A stretch of DNA of 64,000 bases from Kiloniellaceae bacterium (GCA_021776195.1 JAJFGK010000023.1:1-64000); one strand, 5' to 3'; shown: positions 44,816 to 53,843, counted from the first letter of the stretch. Notes: generated by a model from the sequence alone, not told the origin. Program-made: numbers and translations.

Positions 44816-45934
44816 CTATCCGATGAACTCTTCTGTTTTTGCACTGAAAACCATCACGTCCTCGCAGGCGTAGTATAGCTTTGCTTTCCGGCCCGGCGCG
44901 ACCTGCTGGTCGGGGCGGACCATGGCGCGAAAGTGCCGTTCGCCGTTGGCCAGGGTCAGGATCGAGGTCTCGCCGAGATATTCGCTGACCGTCACCTCGG
45001 CTTCGAGCGCCCCACCGCGGGCAGCCGATCCCGCCTCGGCGTCGAGGCCCAGATTCTGCGGCCGCAGTCCGACGGTGAAGGCCGTCTCGCCGCTCTCGAG
45101 AAGTCTGGCGCCGCGCGCCGGCGCGACCTCGAAGACAAGATCGGACTCCCCGGCCCGCAGACGCGCCACGCCATCCGTGGCATCCAGTTCGACCGGAAAG
45201 AAGTTGGTCGGCGGCTCGCCGATGAAGTCGGCGACGAAGACGTTGGCCGGCCGGTGATAAAGGTCGTTGCGGCTGCCGACCTGCTGTAGCAAGGCGTTGC
45301 TCATGACCGCCACGCGATCGGCCAGGGCCAGGGCCTCGACCTGATCGTGGGTGACATAGACCATGGTCTTGCCGAGATCCTGATGGATCGCCTTCAGCTC
45401 CAGCAGCATCTGGATCTTGAGATGGGCGTCGATATGGCTCATCACCTCGTCGAGAATGAAGACCGCCGGGTCGCGGATCAGGGCGCGACCGAGGCTGACC
45501 CGCTGCTGCTGGCCGCCGGACAGCGACGGCGGCTTCTGGTCCAGGATGTCTTCCAGCCTCAGCAGCTCGGCGATGGCCCGCGCCTGCTTGATGCGCTCCG
45601 GCTGCGGGACGCCGCGGACCTCGAGCGGGAAAGCCAGGTTCTCCTCGATGGTGAAGTTGGGATAGAGGGCGTAGGTCTCGAAGGCCATGGCCACGTTGCG
45701 CTCTTGTGGCGTCGCGCCATTGACCAGCTCGCCGTCGAAGCGGATCTCGCCGGCGCTGATGTCCTCCAGCCCGACGATCATGCGCAGGGTCGAGGTCTTG
45801 CCGCAGCCCGAGGGGCCGAGCAGGGCGACGAATTCGCCATCGGCGATCTCCAGGTCCAGGTCCTTGACCGCATGGACCGCTTGGCCGCGCGAGCGGTAGA
45901 TCTTGTTGACCGCCTTGAGGCTCACCTGGGCCAT
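44816..45934 (-). CDS. ABC transporter ATPase (CUT1, UgpC/MsmK-like), first of two
   Basis: A 372-residue ATP-binding subunit with Walker A LGPSGCGKTST, signature LSGGQQQRVSLG, Walker B ILDEV and switch His in TLYVTHDQ-like VYVTHDQVEAL. A C-terminal OB-fold regulatory region follows (about 240-370). Walker B reads ILDEVMSHID where CUT1 ATPases usually have LDEPLSNLD. Its start overlaps the stop of the other ATPase by 13 bases, so the two are co-translated and may form a heterodimer. Confidence 0.9.
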   Translation of the reverse strand: MAQVSLKAVNKIYRSRGQAVHAVKDLDLEIADGEFVALLGPSGCGKTSTLRMIVGLEDISAGEIRFDGELVNGATPQERNVAMAFETYALYPNFTIEENLAFPLEVRGVPQPERIKQARAIAELLRLEDILDQKPPSLSGGQQQRVSLGRALIRDPAVFILDEVMSHIDAHLKIQMLLELKAIHQDLGKTMVYVTHDQVEALALADRVAVMSNALLQQVGSRNDLYHRPANVFVADFIGEPPTNFFPVELDATDGVARLRAGESDLVFEVAPARGARLLESGETAFTVGLRPQNLGLDAEAGSAARGGALEAEVTVSEYLGETSILTLANGERHFRAMVRPDQQVAPGRKAKLYYACEDVMVFSAKTEEFIG

Positions 45935-47046
45935 GACCGCTCCGCCATCAGATTGCGTCCGCTCAGCGGGTCGAAATAGAGAAAGGCCTGGCTCTCCATG
46001 GCGAGACCGACGCTCTCGCCGCGCTCGAAGGTCCGGTCGGGCGAAGTCAGGGCGGTTAGCTTGACCCCGCCCGCCTCGACGACCAGAACCCCGGTGGCGC
46101 CCAGCGCCTCGAACAGCTCGACCCGGGCCTCGATGACGCCAGCCGCACCCGCCTCCTGGCCCGGGCGCAGGACGCGAATGTGCTGGGGCCGGATGCCCAG
46201 CGTCACCGCCGGATCGCTGAGACTTTGGAGCCCCGGGGCGTGCGCCGCGGCGGCCGATAAAGTCAACGCCCCCGTCGTTGCCCCGATCCGAAACTCGCCG
46301 CCGGCGCCGCGCAAGCTGGCCGGGACCAGGTTGATCGTCGGTTGCCCCAGGTGTTCGGCGACAAAGCGCGTGCGCGGCCGCTCGAAGATCTCCCGGGCCG
46401 TGCCGATCTGCACCAATCCTCCCGCGCCCATGACCCCGATGCGGTCGCCGAGGGACAGCGCCTCGGCATAGTCGTGGGTGACATAGAGCGTGGCCACGGA
46501 GCGGAGTTCCTGGAGCGAGTGGAACTGCAAGCGCAGCTCGTGGCGGATCTTGGCGTCCAGGTGGCTGATCGGCTCGTCGAGCAGGAAGACGTCGGGCTCG
46601 GCCACCAGGGTACGGCCCAGGGCGGTGCGCTGCTTCTGGCCGCCGGAGATCTCGCCCGGGCGGCGGTCGAGCAGCGCCTCGATGCGCAAGAGCTCGGCCA
46701 CCGCCGTCACCTTGGCGCGGATCGCGTCGGCGTCGAGCCGGCGCGCGCGCAAGGGGCTGGCGATGTTCTCGAAGACCGAAAGATGCGGATAGAGCGCGTA
46801 GCTCTCGAATGTCATGGCGACGCGCCGGCGGTAGGGCGGCAGCCCGGTGATGTCGCGGCCGCCGACCCGCACGGTCCCGGCGTCGACCGATTCCAGGCCG
46901 GCGACGAGACGCAGCAGCGTGGTCTTGCCGATGCCGCTGGGCCCGACGATGACGAAGAACTCACCCTCCTCGACGGTCAGGTCGAGCCGGTCGATCACCG
47001 GAAAATCCCATCCCTTGCAAAGCTGCTCGATCTCCAGGCGCGCCAT
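45922..47046 (-). CDS. ABC transporter ATPase (CUT1-like), second of two
   Basis: A 374-residue ATPase with Walker A VGPSGIGKTTLL, signature ISGGQKQRTALG and Walker B FLLDEPISHLD, followed by VTHDYAEALSLGD and a C-terminal OB-type domain. It overlaps the next ATPase by 13 bases and starts 4 bases after the permease stop. Having two different ATPases in one importer operon is known from the alphaproteobacterial glycerol system GlpST; gene order here differs. Confidence 0.9.
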   Translation of the reverse strand: MARLEIEQLCKGWDFPVIDRLDLTVEEGEFFVIVGPSGIGKTTLLRLVAGLESVDAGTVRVGGRDITGLPPYRRRVAMTFESYALYPHLSVFENIASPLRARRLDADAIRAKVTAVAELLRIEALLDRRPGEISGGQKQRTALGRTLVAEPDVFLLDEPISHLDAKIRHELRLQFHSLQELRSVATLYVTHDYAEALSLGDRIGVMGAGGLVQIGTAREIFERPRTRFVAEHLGQPTINLVPASLRGAGGEFRIGATTGALTLSAAAAHAPGLQSLSDPAVTLGIRPQHIRVLRPGQEAGAAGVIEARVELFEALGATGVLVVEAGGVKLTALTSPDRTFERGESVGLAMESQAFLYFDPLSGRNLMAERSWPR

Positions 47047-47049
47047 GGC

Positions 47050-47889
47050 TCAGCCCTTCACAACGCCGAGCGACAGCCCGCGCACCATGTAGCGGCGCAG
47101 CAGGATGAAGAGGCAGACCGGCGGCAGCATGGCGATCAGGCTGAAGGCCATCTGCAGGTTCCAGAGGGTCTGGCTGCCATGAGTGAAGGTCGGAATGACG
47201 ATGGTGTAGGTCCGCACGTCGGTGCCGACGAAGAGATTGGCGAAGAGGTACTCGTTCCAAGCAAAGATCCAGCAGAGCATGGCCACCGAGATCATGCCCG
47301 GCAGGACCAGGGGCAGGGTGACCTTGAAGAAGGCGCGCAGGGGCGTGTAGCCGTCCAGGTAGGCGGCCTCTTCCAGTTCGCGCGGCGCATCGCGGAAGAA
47401 GACCATCATCAGCCAGGTGGCCAGGGGCATGTTGAAGACCAGATAGAGGATGATCAGCGACAGGTGGCTGTCGGTGCCCCAGGGCATGGCGTCGAACAGG
47501 AAGAACATCGGCACCAGGACCGCGACCGGCGGGAACATGCGGTTGGAGAGGATCCAGAAGGCCAGGTTCTCGCCGCCGGCCTGGTTGGGGAAGCGCGCGA
47601 AGGCGTAACCCGCCAGGGTGCCGAGGAAGAGCGACAGCAAGGTGTTGCCGGTGGCGATCAGGAAGGAATCGACCAGGGCGTCGAAGTTTGTGGCCTCGGC
47701 AAAGACCGCGACGAAATTCTCCGGGTGCCATTCCTCGGGCCAGAAGGTCGGAATGGTCCGGTTGGTCTCGGCCGCCGACTTCATGGCGGTGATGAACTCC
47801 CAATAGAGCGGAAAGACCGTCAGCAGCAGCCACAGGCCGAGGAAGGCCAGCAGCAGGATCTTCACGGTCTTGTAGTTGCGCCGGCTCAT
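47050..47889 (-). CDS. ABC transporter permease (MalG-like, CUT1)
   Basis: A 279-residue inner-membrane protein with six helices and the EAA loop EEAAYLDGYTPLRAFFKVTLPLVLPG that docks with the ATPase. The start ATG overlaps the upstream permease stop by 4 bases (ATGA). Confidence 0.92.
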   Translation of the reverse strand: MSRRNYKTVKILLLAFLGLWLLLTVFPLYWEFITAMKSAAETNRTIPTFWPEEWHPENFVAVFAEATNFDALVDSFLIATGNTLLSLFLGTLAGYAFARFPNQAGGENLAFWILSNRMFPPVAVLVPMFFLFDAMPWGTDSHLSLIILYLVFNMPLATWLMMVFFRDAPRELEEAAYLDGYTPLRAFFKVTLPLVLPGMISVAMLCWIFAWNEYLFANLFVGTDVRTYTIVIPTFTHGSQTLWNLQMAFSLIAMLPPVCLFILLRRYMVRGLSLGVVKG

Positions 47890-48929
47890 GCGATCCCCTG
47901 GGCGTTCAGGACCTTCTTCAGGTACTTGAGGAAGAGCGTGATCAGCAGGGCGGAGAAAATGAAGATGATGATCGCATAGGCCGCGGCCTCGCCGATCGCG
48001 AACTCGCGGATGCCGCGCTGAAAGGCGATGTAGGCCGGCAGTTCGGAGCTTTGCGCCGGGCCGCCGGAGGTCATGACATAGACCAGATCGACGAACTTGA
48101 AGGCGTCCATGAAGCGGACGATGAAGGCGATCGCGATCACCTCCTTCAGCATCGGCAATGTGATGCGCCGCATGACCAGCCAGCCGTCGGCGCCGTCAAC
48201 CTTGGCCGCCTCGTAGACCGCCGGCGGCAAGGAGACCCGCCCGGAATAGACGATCAACAGGGGCAGCGCGGTCCAGTTCCAGACATCGGCGATGACGATC
48301 GACCAAAGCGAGACCCCGGCGTTGAACCATTCGATATGGGTGTCGATCAGGCCAAGTTGGAGCAGCGCATGATTGATCGCGCCGTTGGAGGGGGTCAGCA
48401 GGAACTTCCAGAGCACGCCGACGATGGAGGGCGGCAGCATCATCGGCAGGACCATGACGATCAGCAGGACGATACGCAGCCACTCGCGCCGGACAATCTC
48501 ATAGAGGATCAGGGCCAGGATCGTCCCGAGCAGGACCTGTAGACAGGCGCCGAAGAAGAGATAGATCGCCAGATGGACCAGGGAGTCGCCGAAACGGCTG
48601 GACGACAGCACCACGGCGAAGTTGTCCCAGCCGACGAAGCTCCAGTTTTCCTGGAACAGGCGCATCATGTTGGTGTCGTGGAAGGCGTGGTAGAACATCC
48701 AGATCGTCGGGTAGACGACGATCCCGAAGAGCACCAGGACCGGCAGGCCGACCAGGGCCGGCGGTACCCAGCGGGCGACGATCAGATGGCCGCGCCCGTC
48801 TTTACGCTGGCGGCCCTTGCGCTGGCGAAACCATGCCGGAAAGGTCGCCGGGTCGGCGCGGTTCAAAGGACGCTCTTCAGACCGGTCCTCGGATCGGCCC
48901 GCAAACTGATCTCGGTCGGTACCTTGCAC
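47886..48929 (-). CDS. ABC transporter permease (MalF-like, CUT1)
   Basis: Up to 347 residues; the membrane part begins at about residue 50 (WVPPALVGLPVLVLFGIVVY) with six or more helices, and the EAA loop is YEAAKVDGADGWLVMRRITLPMLK. The first 48 residues are polar and may be non-translated, since the GTG start at 48929 lacks a good ribosome site and GTGs lie inside. It is the first gene of the operon. The 190 bases upstream presumably hold the promoter. Confidence 0.88.
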   Translation of the reverse strand: MQGTDRDQFAGRSEDRSEERPLNRADPATFPAWFRQRKGRQRKDGRGHLIVARWVPPALVGLPVLVLFGIVVYPTIWMFYHAFHDTNMMRLFQENWSFVGWDNFAVVLSSSRFGDSLVHLAIYLFFGACLQVLLGTILALILYEIVRREWLRIVLLIVMVLPMMLPPSIVGVLWKFLLTPSNGAINHALLQLGLIDTHIEWFNAGVSLWSIVIADVWNWTALPLLIVYSGRVSLPPAVYEAAKVDGADGWLVMRRITLPMLKEVIAIAFIVRFMDAFKFVDLVYVMTSGGPAQSSELPAYIAFQRGIREFAIGEAAAYAIIIFIFSALLITLFLKYLKKVLNAQGIA

Positions 48930-49120
48930 TCTTTTTACCTGCGCCCGGTGCCGCGCATCTCCGCAACCGGCGGTGCGTCACCGAAGCGTCGCCTCCTGAA
49001 GCCTTTTATTGGTTTTCACCCTGGTTCATTCTGCACAGGCCCACGGGCAACAATCAATCCCACGGGCGGCGCAGCGCACCGCGCGTGGGTTGGACTAAAG
49101 TGCTAAAGCCGGGTTGGGTG

Positions 49121-49354
49121 TCAGGGTAGCGCCGCGACGACCAGCGGGGCGTTTTCCAGGGCCGCCAGGATGCAATTGGTCAGCGCGATGTAGCCCGAGT
49201 CCGCCAGCGAAAAGAAGCGGGCAAATTCCTCAACGGCCATGTTGTTCGCGAGAAAGGCCTCCAGGGTGTTGGCGCTCAGGGGATGCAGCCGCTCGGGCAG
49301 CTCGCAAGCCGAAACGGCCTGCTGACGCTGGGTGATGATGGCGATCTGGTCCAT
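49121..49354 (-). CDS. Small unknown protein (77 residues) upstream of the ABC operon
   Basis: Starts MDQIAIITQRQQAV with GAGAGG nine bases before the ATG; an upstream in-frame ATG (49363) sits directly against it and is less likely. The product is helix-rich, with a single-Cys NCILAALENAPLV tail and LSANTLEAFLANNMAVEEFARFFSL in the middle. No family recognised. It lies 40 bases downstream of a second small gene on the same strand. Confidence 0.5.
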   Translation of the reverse strand: MDQIAIITQRQQAVSACELPERLHPLSANTLEAFLANNMAVEEFARFFSLADSGYIALTNCILAALENAPLVVAALP

Positions 49355-49393
49355 GACGGGCATCCTCTCAAAGTAGCGAAACCGCGAAGTGCT

Positions 49394-49531
49394 CTAAGCC
49401 GTCCACTCGGTTTCCTGGATCTGTGACAGACCCTTGATTTCATAGTTGTCCCAGTAGGTGAGCTCTTCGTTGCTCAGGCCGATGTCTTCGATGAACTGCT
49501 CCAAAGCCTCGTTTCGGTCCTGCTGGGTCAT
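49394..49531 (-). CDS. Small acidic peptide gene (45 residues)
   Basis: MTQQDRNEALEQFIEDIGL, then aromatic residues (TYWDNYEIKG) and an acidic end ETEWTA. AGGAAACGAG precedes the ATG. It is too short for an enzyme; the amphipathic start and aromatic-acidic tail could fit a regulatory peptide or a peptide precursor. No modifying enzyme is seen next to it. The 77-residue gene follows it. Confidence 0.5.
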   Translation of the reverse strand: MTQQDRNEALEQFIEDIGLSNEELTYWDNYEIKGLSQIQETEWTA

Positions 49532-49816
49532 GATCTCGTTTCCTGGCGTGGTCTGTTTCGTCCCGTTCTTGTGAGATGACACGGCGTAAGCCGCGAAAAG
49601 GGGTGATCCCTCTTGAGGTTTAGAAGGGGATTGACCGGGCGCGGATCAATTGGCGGGCAATAGGGTTGTGTGTCATCGAGTTCACAGATCCCACCAGCGG
49701 CCATGAAGAATGACCGTTGGGCGCTCACGCGCGGCTGGACGCCGCGGCGCGCAGTCCCGATGATTGGGCCGCCTTGAACACGACCGCTTGGCCCGATGGC
49801 GTTGGTGGGGAGCATC

Positions 49817-51184
49817 ATGTCTGGAGGATCGAAAACCCTGGCGCGCTTCGCCGACTGGGTGGCCAGGTCCGGCCCCTTCCCCGCCACCGCGCGCCGCGAG
49901 GCCTATCTCTGCCTGCTCGACACCCTGGCCTGTATGTTGGCCGGGGCGCAGACCGATAGCGCCGGCAGAGCCCGGGCCGCGGCGCGGCTCTGGGGCAGCG
50001 ATCCCCAGTGCCACGCGATCGGCACCGGCGAGCGCCTGCCGGCGGCGGGCGCGGCCTTCGTCAACGGGGTGGCGGCCCACGCCCAGGACTTCGACGATTG
50101 CGAACTGCTCGGCTCGACCCACCCCTCGGCGGTGCTGGTGCCGCCGATCCTGGCCCTGGCGGCGCTGCGCCAACGCGACCTCGCCCAATTGCTGGAGGCC
50201 TACATCGTCGGCTACGAGGCCATCGCCCTGCTCGGCCGGGTCTTCGGCTACGCCCACTACGAGGCCGGCTGGCACGCCACCGCCACCCTGGGCACCCTGG
50301 GCGCCGCCGCCGCGGCGGCCCGGGTCCTCGAGCTGGACGCGGGCCAGAGTGTCCAGGCGCTGTCCCTGGCCGCCAGCATGGCGGCCGGCATGAAGTGTCA
50401 GTTCGGCACCGCGGCCAAGCCGCTCCAAGCCGGCCTGACGGCCAAGCGCGGGGTCGAGGCCGCGCTGCTGGCGGAAAGCGGCTTGGATGCCTCACCGGAC
50501 GCCTGGGACGCCTTCGCCGGCCTCTACAACGCGGCCACGGCCTTTACCGGCGCCGAGGCCGTCGGCGAGCCCCTGGCCCTGGTCGACGCGACCCTGGCAC
50601 GCAAGGCCTATCCCTGCTGCCACTACACCCACCGCCCGATCGTCGCGGCACTTGCCCTCGGCTGCGACCTGGAGTGCGGCGCAATCGAAAAGGCGACCCT
50701 GCGCATGCCCGCCCCCTATGCCGCGGTCGCCGGCAAGCGCGCGCCGCACACTACCGACGAAACCCGCTTCAGCGCCACCTACTGCGTCGCCAGCGCCCTG
50801 GTCGAGGGAGGCATCGGGCCGGAGAGTTTCGCGGCGGCGGCCATCGCCCGGCCCGAGACCGTCGCCCTGGAGGCCCTCATCACCCTGGCGCCCTACGCCG
50901 CGCCGGGCATCGCCGACCTCGACCCGGGCGCCCCGGACAGCCTCTGCCTGACCCTGGCGGGCGGCGCGACAAGGGAGATCACCCTGGCCGAGACGCCGGG
51001 CACCCCGGACGCACCGCTCGACCTGACAACCCTGCAGACCAAGGCCCGGTCCTGCGCCGCCCCGGTTCTGGGTGAAGACGGGGGCGCGGCCTTCGCCGCC
51101 CTGTTCGACGGAGAGCCGCCGGGCGGGCTTCAGACCATCCTCGCAGCGCTGGCGCCTTCGCCGCGCACCGACCTTCGCTGGTGA
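49817..51184 (+). CDS. MmgE/PrpD family protein
   Basis: A 455-residue protein of the 2-methylcitrate dehydratase/aconitate decarboxylase family. Landmarks are LLDTLACMLAGA, VNGVAAHAQDFDDCELLGSTHPSAVLVP (conserved His-Asp region), LGRVFGYAHYEAGWHATATLG and ARKAYPCCHYTHRPI. Substrate varies in this family, so it should not be called PrpD without prpB/prpC neighbours, which are absent. GGGGAG lies five bases before the ATG. The downstream racemase-like gene on the other strand may relate to it. Confidence 0.88.
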   Translation: MSGGSKTLARFADWVARSGPFPATARREAYLCLLDTLACMLAGAQTDSAGRARAAARLWGSDPQCHAIGTGERLPAAGAAFVNGVAAHAQDFDDCELLGSTHPSAVLVPPILALAALRQRDLAQLLEAYIVGYEAIALLGRVFGYAHYEAGWHATATLGTLGAAAAAARVLELDAGQSVQALSLAASMAAGMKCQFGTAAKPLQAGLTAKRGVEAALLAESGLDASPDAWDAFAGLYNAATAFTGAEAVGEPLALVDATLARKAYPCCHYTHRPIVAALALGCDLECGAIEKATLRMPAPYAAVAGKRAPHTTDETRFSATYCVASALVEGGIGPESFAAAAIARPETVALEALITLAPYAAPGIADLDPGAPDSLCLTLAGGATREITLAETPGTPDAPLDLTTLQTKARSCAAPVLGEDGGAAFAALFDGEPPGGLQTILAALAPSPRTDLRW

Positions 51185-51263
51185 AAATCCGGGCGTTGGT
51201 GAAGACCCGGGATAGCATTTGGTTTTGGGCCGCCCCGCTTGGACCTTCTCGACAAAGAGATGT

Positions 51264-51440
51264 GTCATCCCGGACGCTATGCTCAAAGCCGATGAACCTT
51301 GGAAGGGCGCAATTACCGCTTGACCGTGAATACGGTAGATCTCTCGACGGAGAGTACACCGCGGCGGCGGCTCGAGATTCCGGATATCTCGAGGCGCCAG
51401 CCAAATCGAAGATTTGGGGCGCTGCGGATTCCGGAATGAC
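51264..51440. repeat. MITE-like element with 11-bp inverted ends
   Basis: Begins GTCATCCCGGA and ends TCCGGAATGAC, inverted repeats with one mismatch, in a 177-base stretch with no coding frame. Internal CGAGATTCCGGATATCTCGAG shows further symmetry. Such elements flank genes in alphaproteobacterial genomes; no transposase is inside. Confidence 0.55.
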
Positions 51441-51456
51441 GAACCCTTAGCGACCC

Positions 51457-52191
51457 TCAGCCCAGCTCCCCGGAAAAGAGCGAGCCCCAACCCTTGACCC
51501 GTGCGGGATCGAGGCCGCAGAGCTTCAGGCACTGCCAGACCGTCAGGCTGACGGTGTCGTAAAGGGGGACGCCGTGGGCGCGCTCGCAGGGCACGGCGAC
51601 AGGCGCGCCGCGCAGGTTGGTGCAGAAGGTGACGATCACCTGCGGGTCCGCCGCCGCGACCTCGGCCACCAGGCCGGCGATGGCCGCCTCGCTGACCTCG
51701 GAGAAGGAGAAGTTGCCCTTGTCGCCGAGGTGGCGCTCGGCGACGCAGTCCAGCCCCTCGGCCGCGAAGGTGGCGACGATCTTCTCCTGGATCGCGTCGA
51801 GATAGGGCGTCACCAGCCCATAGCGGGTCAGCCCCCGCGCCCGGCAGGCCGCCAGCAGGGCCAGGGTCGAGGTCGTCGCCGGCACCCCGGTCGCCTCGGT
51901 GATGGCCGCACAGAGCGCCCGGTCGGCCGCCAGCCCGAGCCAGCCGCCCGAGGTGCCGTTCCAGGCGATCACATCGGCCCGCGCGTCGGCCAGCAGCCCG
52001 GCGGCCGCCAGCATCGGCGCCGGATCGAACTGCCCCAGGGCCGCCTCGCCCAACGAAATCTCGGTCACCCGAAAGCGCGCGAAGTGAACCGAGACCTCGG
52101 GCAGCAGGTCGGCCACCATGGCGCTCGACAGCGGCTCCAGCACCGTGTTCGACGAGGGCGTCAGCATCCCGATGATCCGGCGCGGGGCCAT
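51457..52191 (-). CDS. Asp/Glu racemase-superfamily protein with one catalytic Cys (AMDase-like)
   Basis: A 244-residue protein of the maleate isomerase / EutA / arylmalonate decarboxylase branch: TPSSNTVLEP near the N-terminus, AWNGTSGGWLG in the middle and VTFCTNLRG near residue 190. Racemases and maleate isomerase use two Cys; here the first (in YxCTSGS) is G79 and only C190 remains. Arylmalonate decarboxylase also has Gly at the first position and a single catalytic Cys, so decarboxylation of a malonate-type substrate is a real possibility, though inferred from two positions only. It overlaps no gene and lies 5 bases after the start side of a hypothetical gene. Confidence 0.8.
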   Translation of the reverse strand: MAPRRIIGMLTPSSNTVLEPLSSAMVADLLPEVSVHFARFRVTEISLGEAALGQFDPAPMLAAAGLLADARADVIAWNGTSGGWLGLAADRALCAAITEATGVPATTSTLALLAACRARGLTRYGLVTPYLDAIQEKIVATFAAEGLDCVAERHLGDKGNFSFSEVSEAAIAGLVAEVAAADPQVIVTFCTNLRGAPVAVPCERAHGVPLYDTVSLTVWQCLKLCGLDPARVKGWGSLFSGELG

Positions 52192-52196
52192 GGCCT

Positions 52197-52541
52197 CTAA
52201 TGATCCGACGGCGCCAGGAACCGCTCGCCGTGGCCGGTGTCGTAGGCCAGGGCTTCGGGGGTCAGGGTGATGGCCACCGGGCCTTCGGGGCGGACCAGGC
52301 CCTTGCGCGCCAGGGCCAGCCAGACGGCGGGGTTGGTCAGGCCGCTGGCGTCGCGGGTCGAGACCGCGAAGCCGCCGATGTGGAGGTGGTCGCCGTGGGC
52401 GTGGGGCAGCCCGAGCAGGGTCACGTCGCCACTCTCCGCGTCGCGCCGGGCGGCGCCGGGGTCCCGGGCCAGCAGTTGGGCCAGCGCCAGGGTGCGGAGC
52501 TGGAGCTTGTTGAGCTTCAGCGGGTTCTTCTTCGGCGGCAT
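52197..52541 (-). CDS. Hypothetical protein (114 residues)
   Basis: MPPKKNPLKLNKLQLRTLALAQLLARD starts a basic helix, followed by GDVTLLGLPHAHGDHLHIGGFAVSTRD with three His and a Lys/Pro-rich rest. The HAHGDHLHIGG segment could bind metal, but no family is recognised. It is just upstream of the racemase-like gene on the same strand, 5 bases between, so they are probably one operon. Confidence 0.6.
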   Translation of the reverse strand: MPPKKNPLKLNKLQLRTLALAQLLARDPGAARRDAESGDVTLLGLPHAHGDHLHIGGFAVSTRDASGLTNPAVWLALARKGLVRPEGPVAITLTPEALAYDTGHGERFLAPSDH

Positions 52542-52654
52542 GGGCAGGACCCTTTCGAGGAAGGCGGTGTCGGCCCGTTCCAGACCGGCCGAACATTGCA
52601 CTAGTAGGACGTCCTTAGCATCTGACAGACCGATCCGGAACCCGGTTCAGCCCC

Positions 52655-53548
52655 TCAGGCGAAGTCCGCCAGTTCGCGCTCGAGCCACTTTCGAAAGGTT
52701 CCGATCTTGGCCGCGTTGCGATGGCTGTGGGGGTAGACGAGCCAGAATCCGGTTCCGTCGTCACAGGTCAGGTCGAAGGGCTGGATCAATCGTTCTTGCG
52801 CGATCGCGTCGCGATAGAGGGCCGGCGTCAGGATGCCGACGCCCTGGCCTGCCATGGCGGCATTCGCCTCCAGAACCTGGGCGCCGAACTGCGGGCCCGC
52901 CTGCCGGGCGCGATCGACATCGGCCACGCCGGCGGTTTCGAACCACTGTTGCCACCTCGGGTCCAAGGGCTCGATGAGTGGCAGTTTCAGCAGATCGCTG
53001 GGCTGACGAATGCCACCTGCTTTATCGGCCAAGGCCGGGCTCAGCATCGGCGTGAAGAGGACTGGCAAGAGCAGATGGCTCTTCAAGCCCGGCCAGTTTC
53101 CTCCACCGGTCCGAATGGAAAGATCGGACCCCGCCGAGGCGAAGTCAGTCAGGGATTGGCTGACTTCCACGCGCACGGCGATCGAGGGGTTCTCGATCTG
53201 AAAACAGCCCAGGTGTAGGGCGAGAAAGTTGGTCGCAAAGGTCGGCACCACAGAGATGGCCAACGTTTCCGCCGTGCGGCCCTTCGCATCGGCGAAGGCC
53301 TCGCCGAGGATATCCAGGGCATCGGTCGCCCTGGCCGCCAGGCGCCGGCCGACCTCGGAGAGCTCGACGCCGCGCGCTTGCCGGAAAAAGAGCGGCGCCC
53401 CCACCCGTTCCTCCAGCACTTTGATCTGGTAGCTGACCGAGGCCTGCGTCATCCCCAGCTCCGCCGCGGCGGAGGTGAAGTTCTCATGCCGCGCCGCCGC
53501 CTCGAAGACCCTGATGGCTGCCAGTGGGGGAAGAGGTGGGCGCGCCAT
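52655..53548 (-). CDS. LysR-family regulator (GcvA-like)
   Basis: A 297-residue LysR with the GcvA-like start PPLAAIRVFEAAARHENFTSAAAELGMTQASVSYQIKVLEERVG, ahead of a typical effector domain (PLIEPLDPRWQQWF). It is divergent from the DUF1127-like small gene and lies between the racemase-like pair and the sulfonate genes, so it may control either side. Not related in detail to the two other LysR proteins in this window. Confidence 0.92.
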   Translation of the reverse strand: MARPPLPPLAAIRVFEAAARHENFTSAAAELGMTQASVSYQIKVLEERVGAPLFFRQARGVELSEVGRRLAARATDALDILGEAFADAKGRTAETLAISVVPTFATNFLALHLGCFQIENPSIAVRVEVSQSLTDFASAGSDLSIRTGGGNWPGLKSHLLLPVLFTPMLSPALADKAGGIRQPSDLLKLPLIEPLDPRWQQWFETAGVADVDRARQAGPQFGAQVLEANAAMAGQGVGILTPALYRDAIAQERLIQPFDLTCDDGTGFWLVYPHSHRNAAKIGTFRKWLERELADFA

Positions 53549-53649
53549 CCATTAAATATCCTTATGTCTATAACGCTGCGTTCAATTGGTCACGCGAGGC
53601 CAGTCGCCTCATCTATAGGCCAGAAACCCACAAGGGGACCAAACCCATC

Positions 53650-53814
53650 ATGACCAATCCTCACTCGATGATCCACTACTTCACCCAGATATCGCGCTGT
53701 ATCAGACCTCGAGACGACGAGTCTCGTAGAAAACGGCTCGAAAGAACCTTGAGGTACGAACTGCGCTACGTCTCACGACACATGAAGAGAGACATAGGCC
53801 TGGTCGATTTATAG
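53650..53814 (+). CDS. DUF1127-like small protein
   Basis: A 54-residue, Arg-rich protein. The C-terminus RHMKRDIGLVDL matches the RDIGL motif of DUF1127 proteins, small alphaproteobacterial regulators of phosphate and carbon metabolism through RNA. AAGGGG lies about 13 bases before the ATG, a wide gap. It is divergent from the LysR gene. Confidence 0.65.
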   Translation: MTNPHSMIHYFTQISRCIRPRDDESRRKRLERTLRYELRYVSRHMKRDIGLVDL

Positions 53815-53843
53815 AGTCGACATTCAAGCCGGGCCGGAACCCC

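Noticed and set aside
46342..47979. 545-residue plus-strand frame opposite the ATPase and permease genes
   Set aside because: Gly/Gln/Asp-rich shadow translation with no domain; opposite strand holds Walker motifs and an EAA loop.
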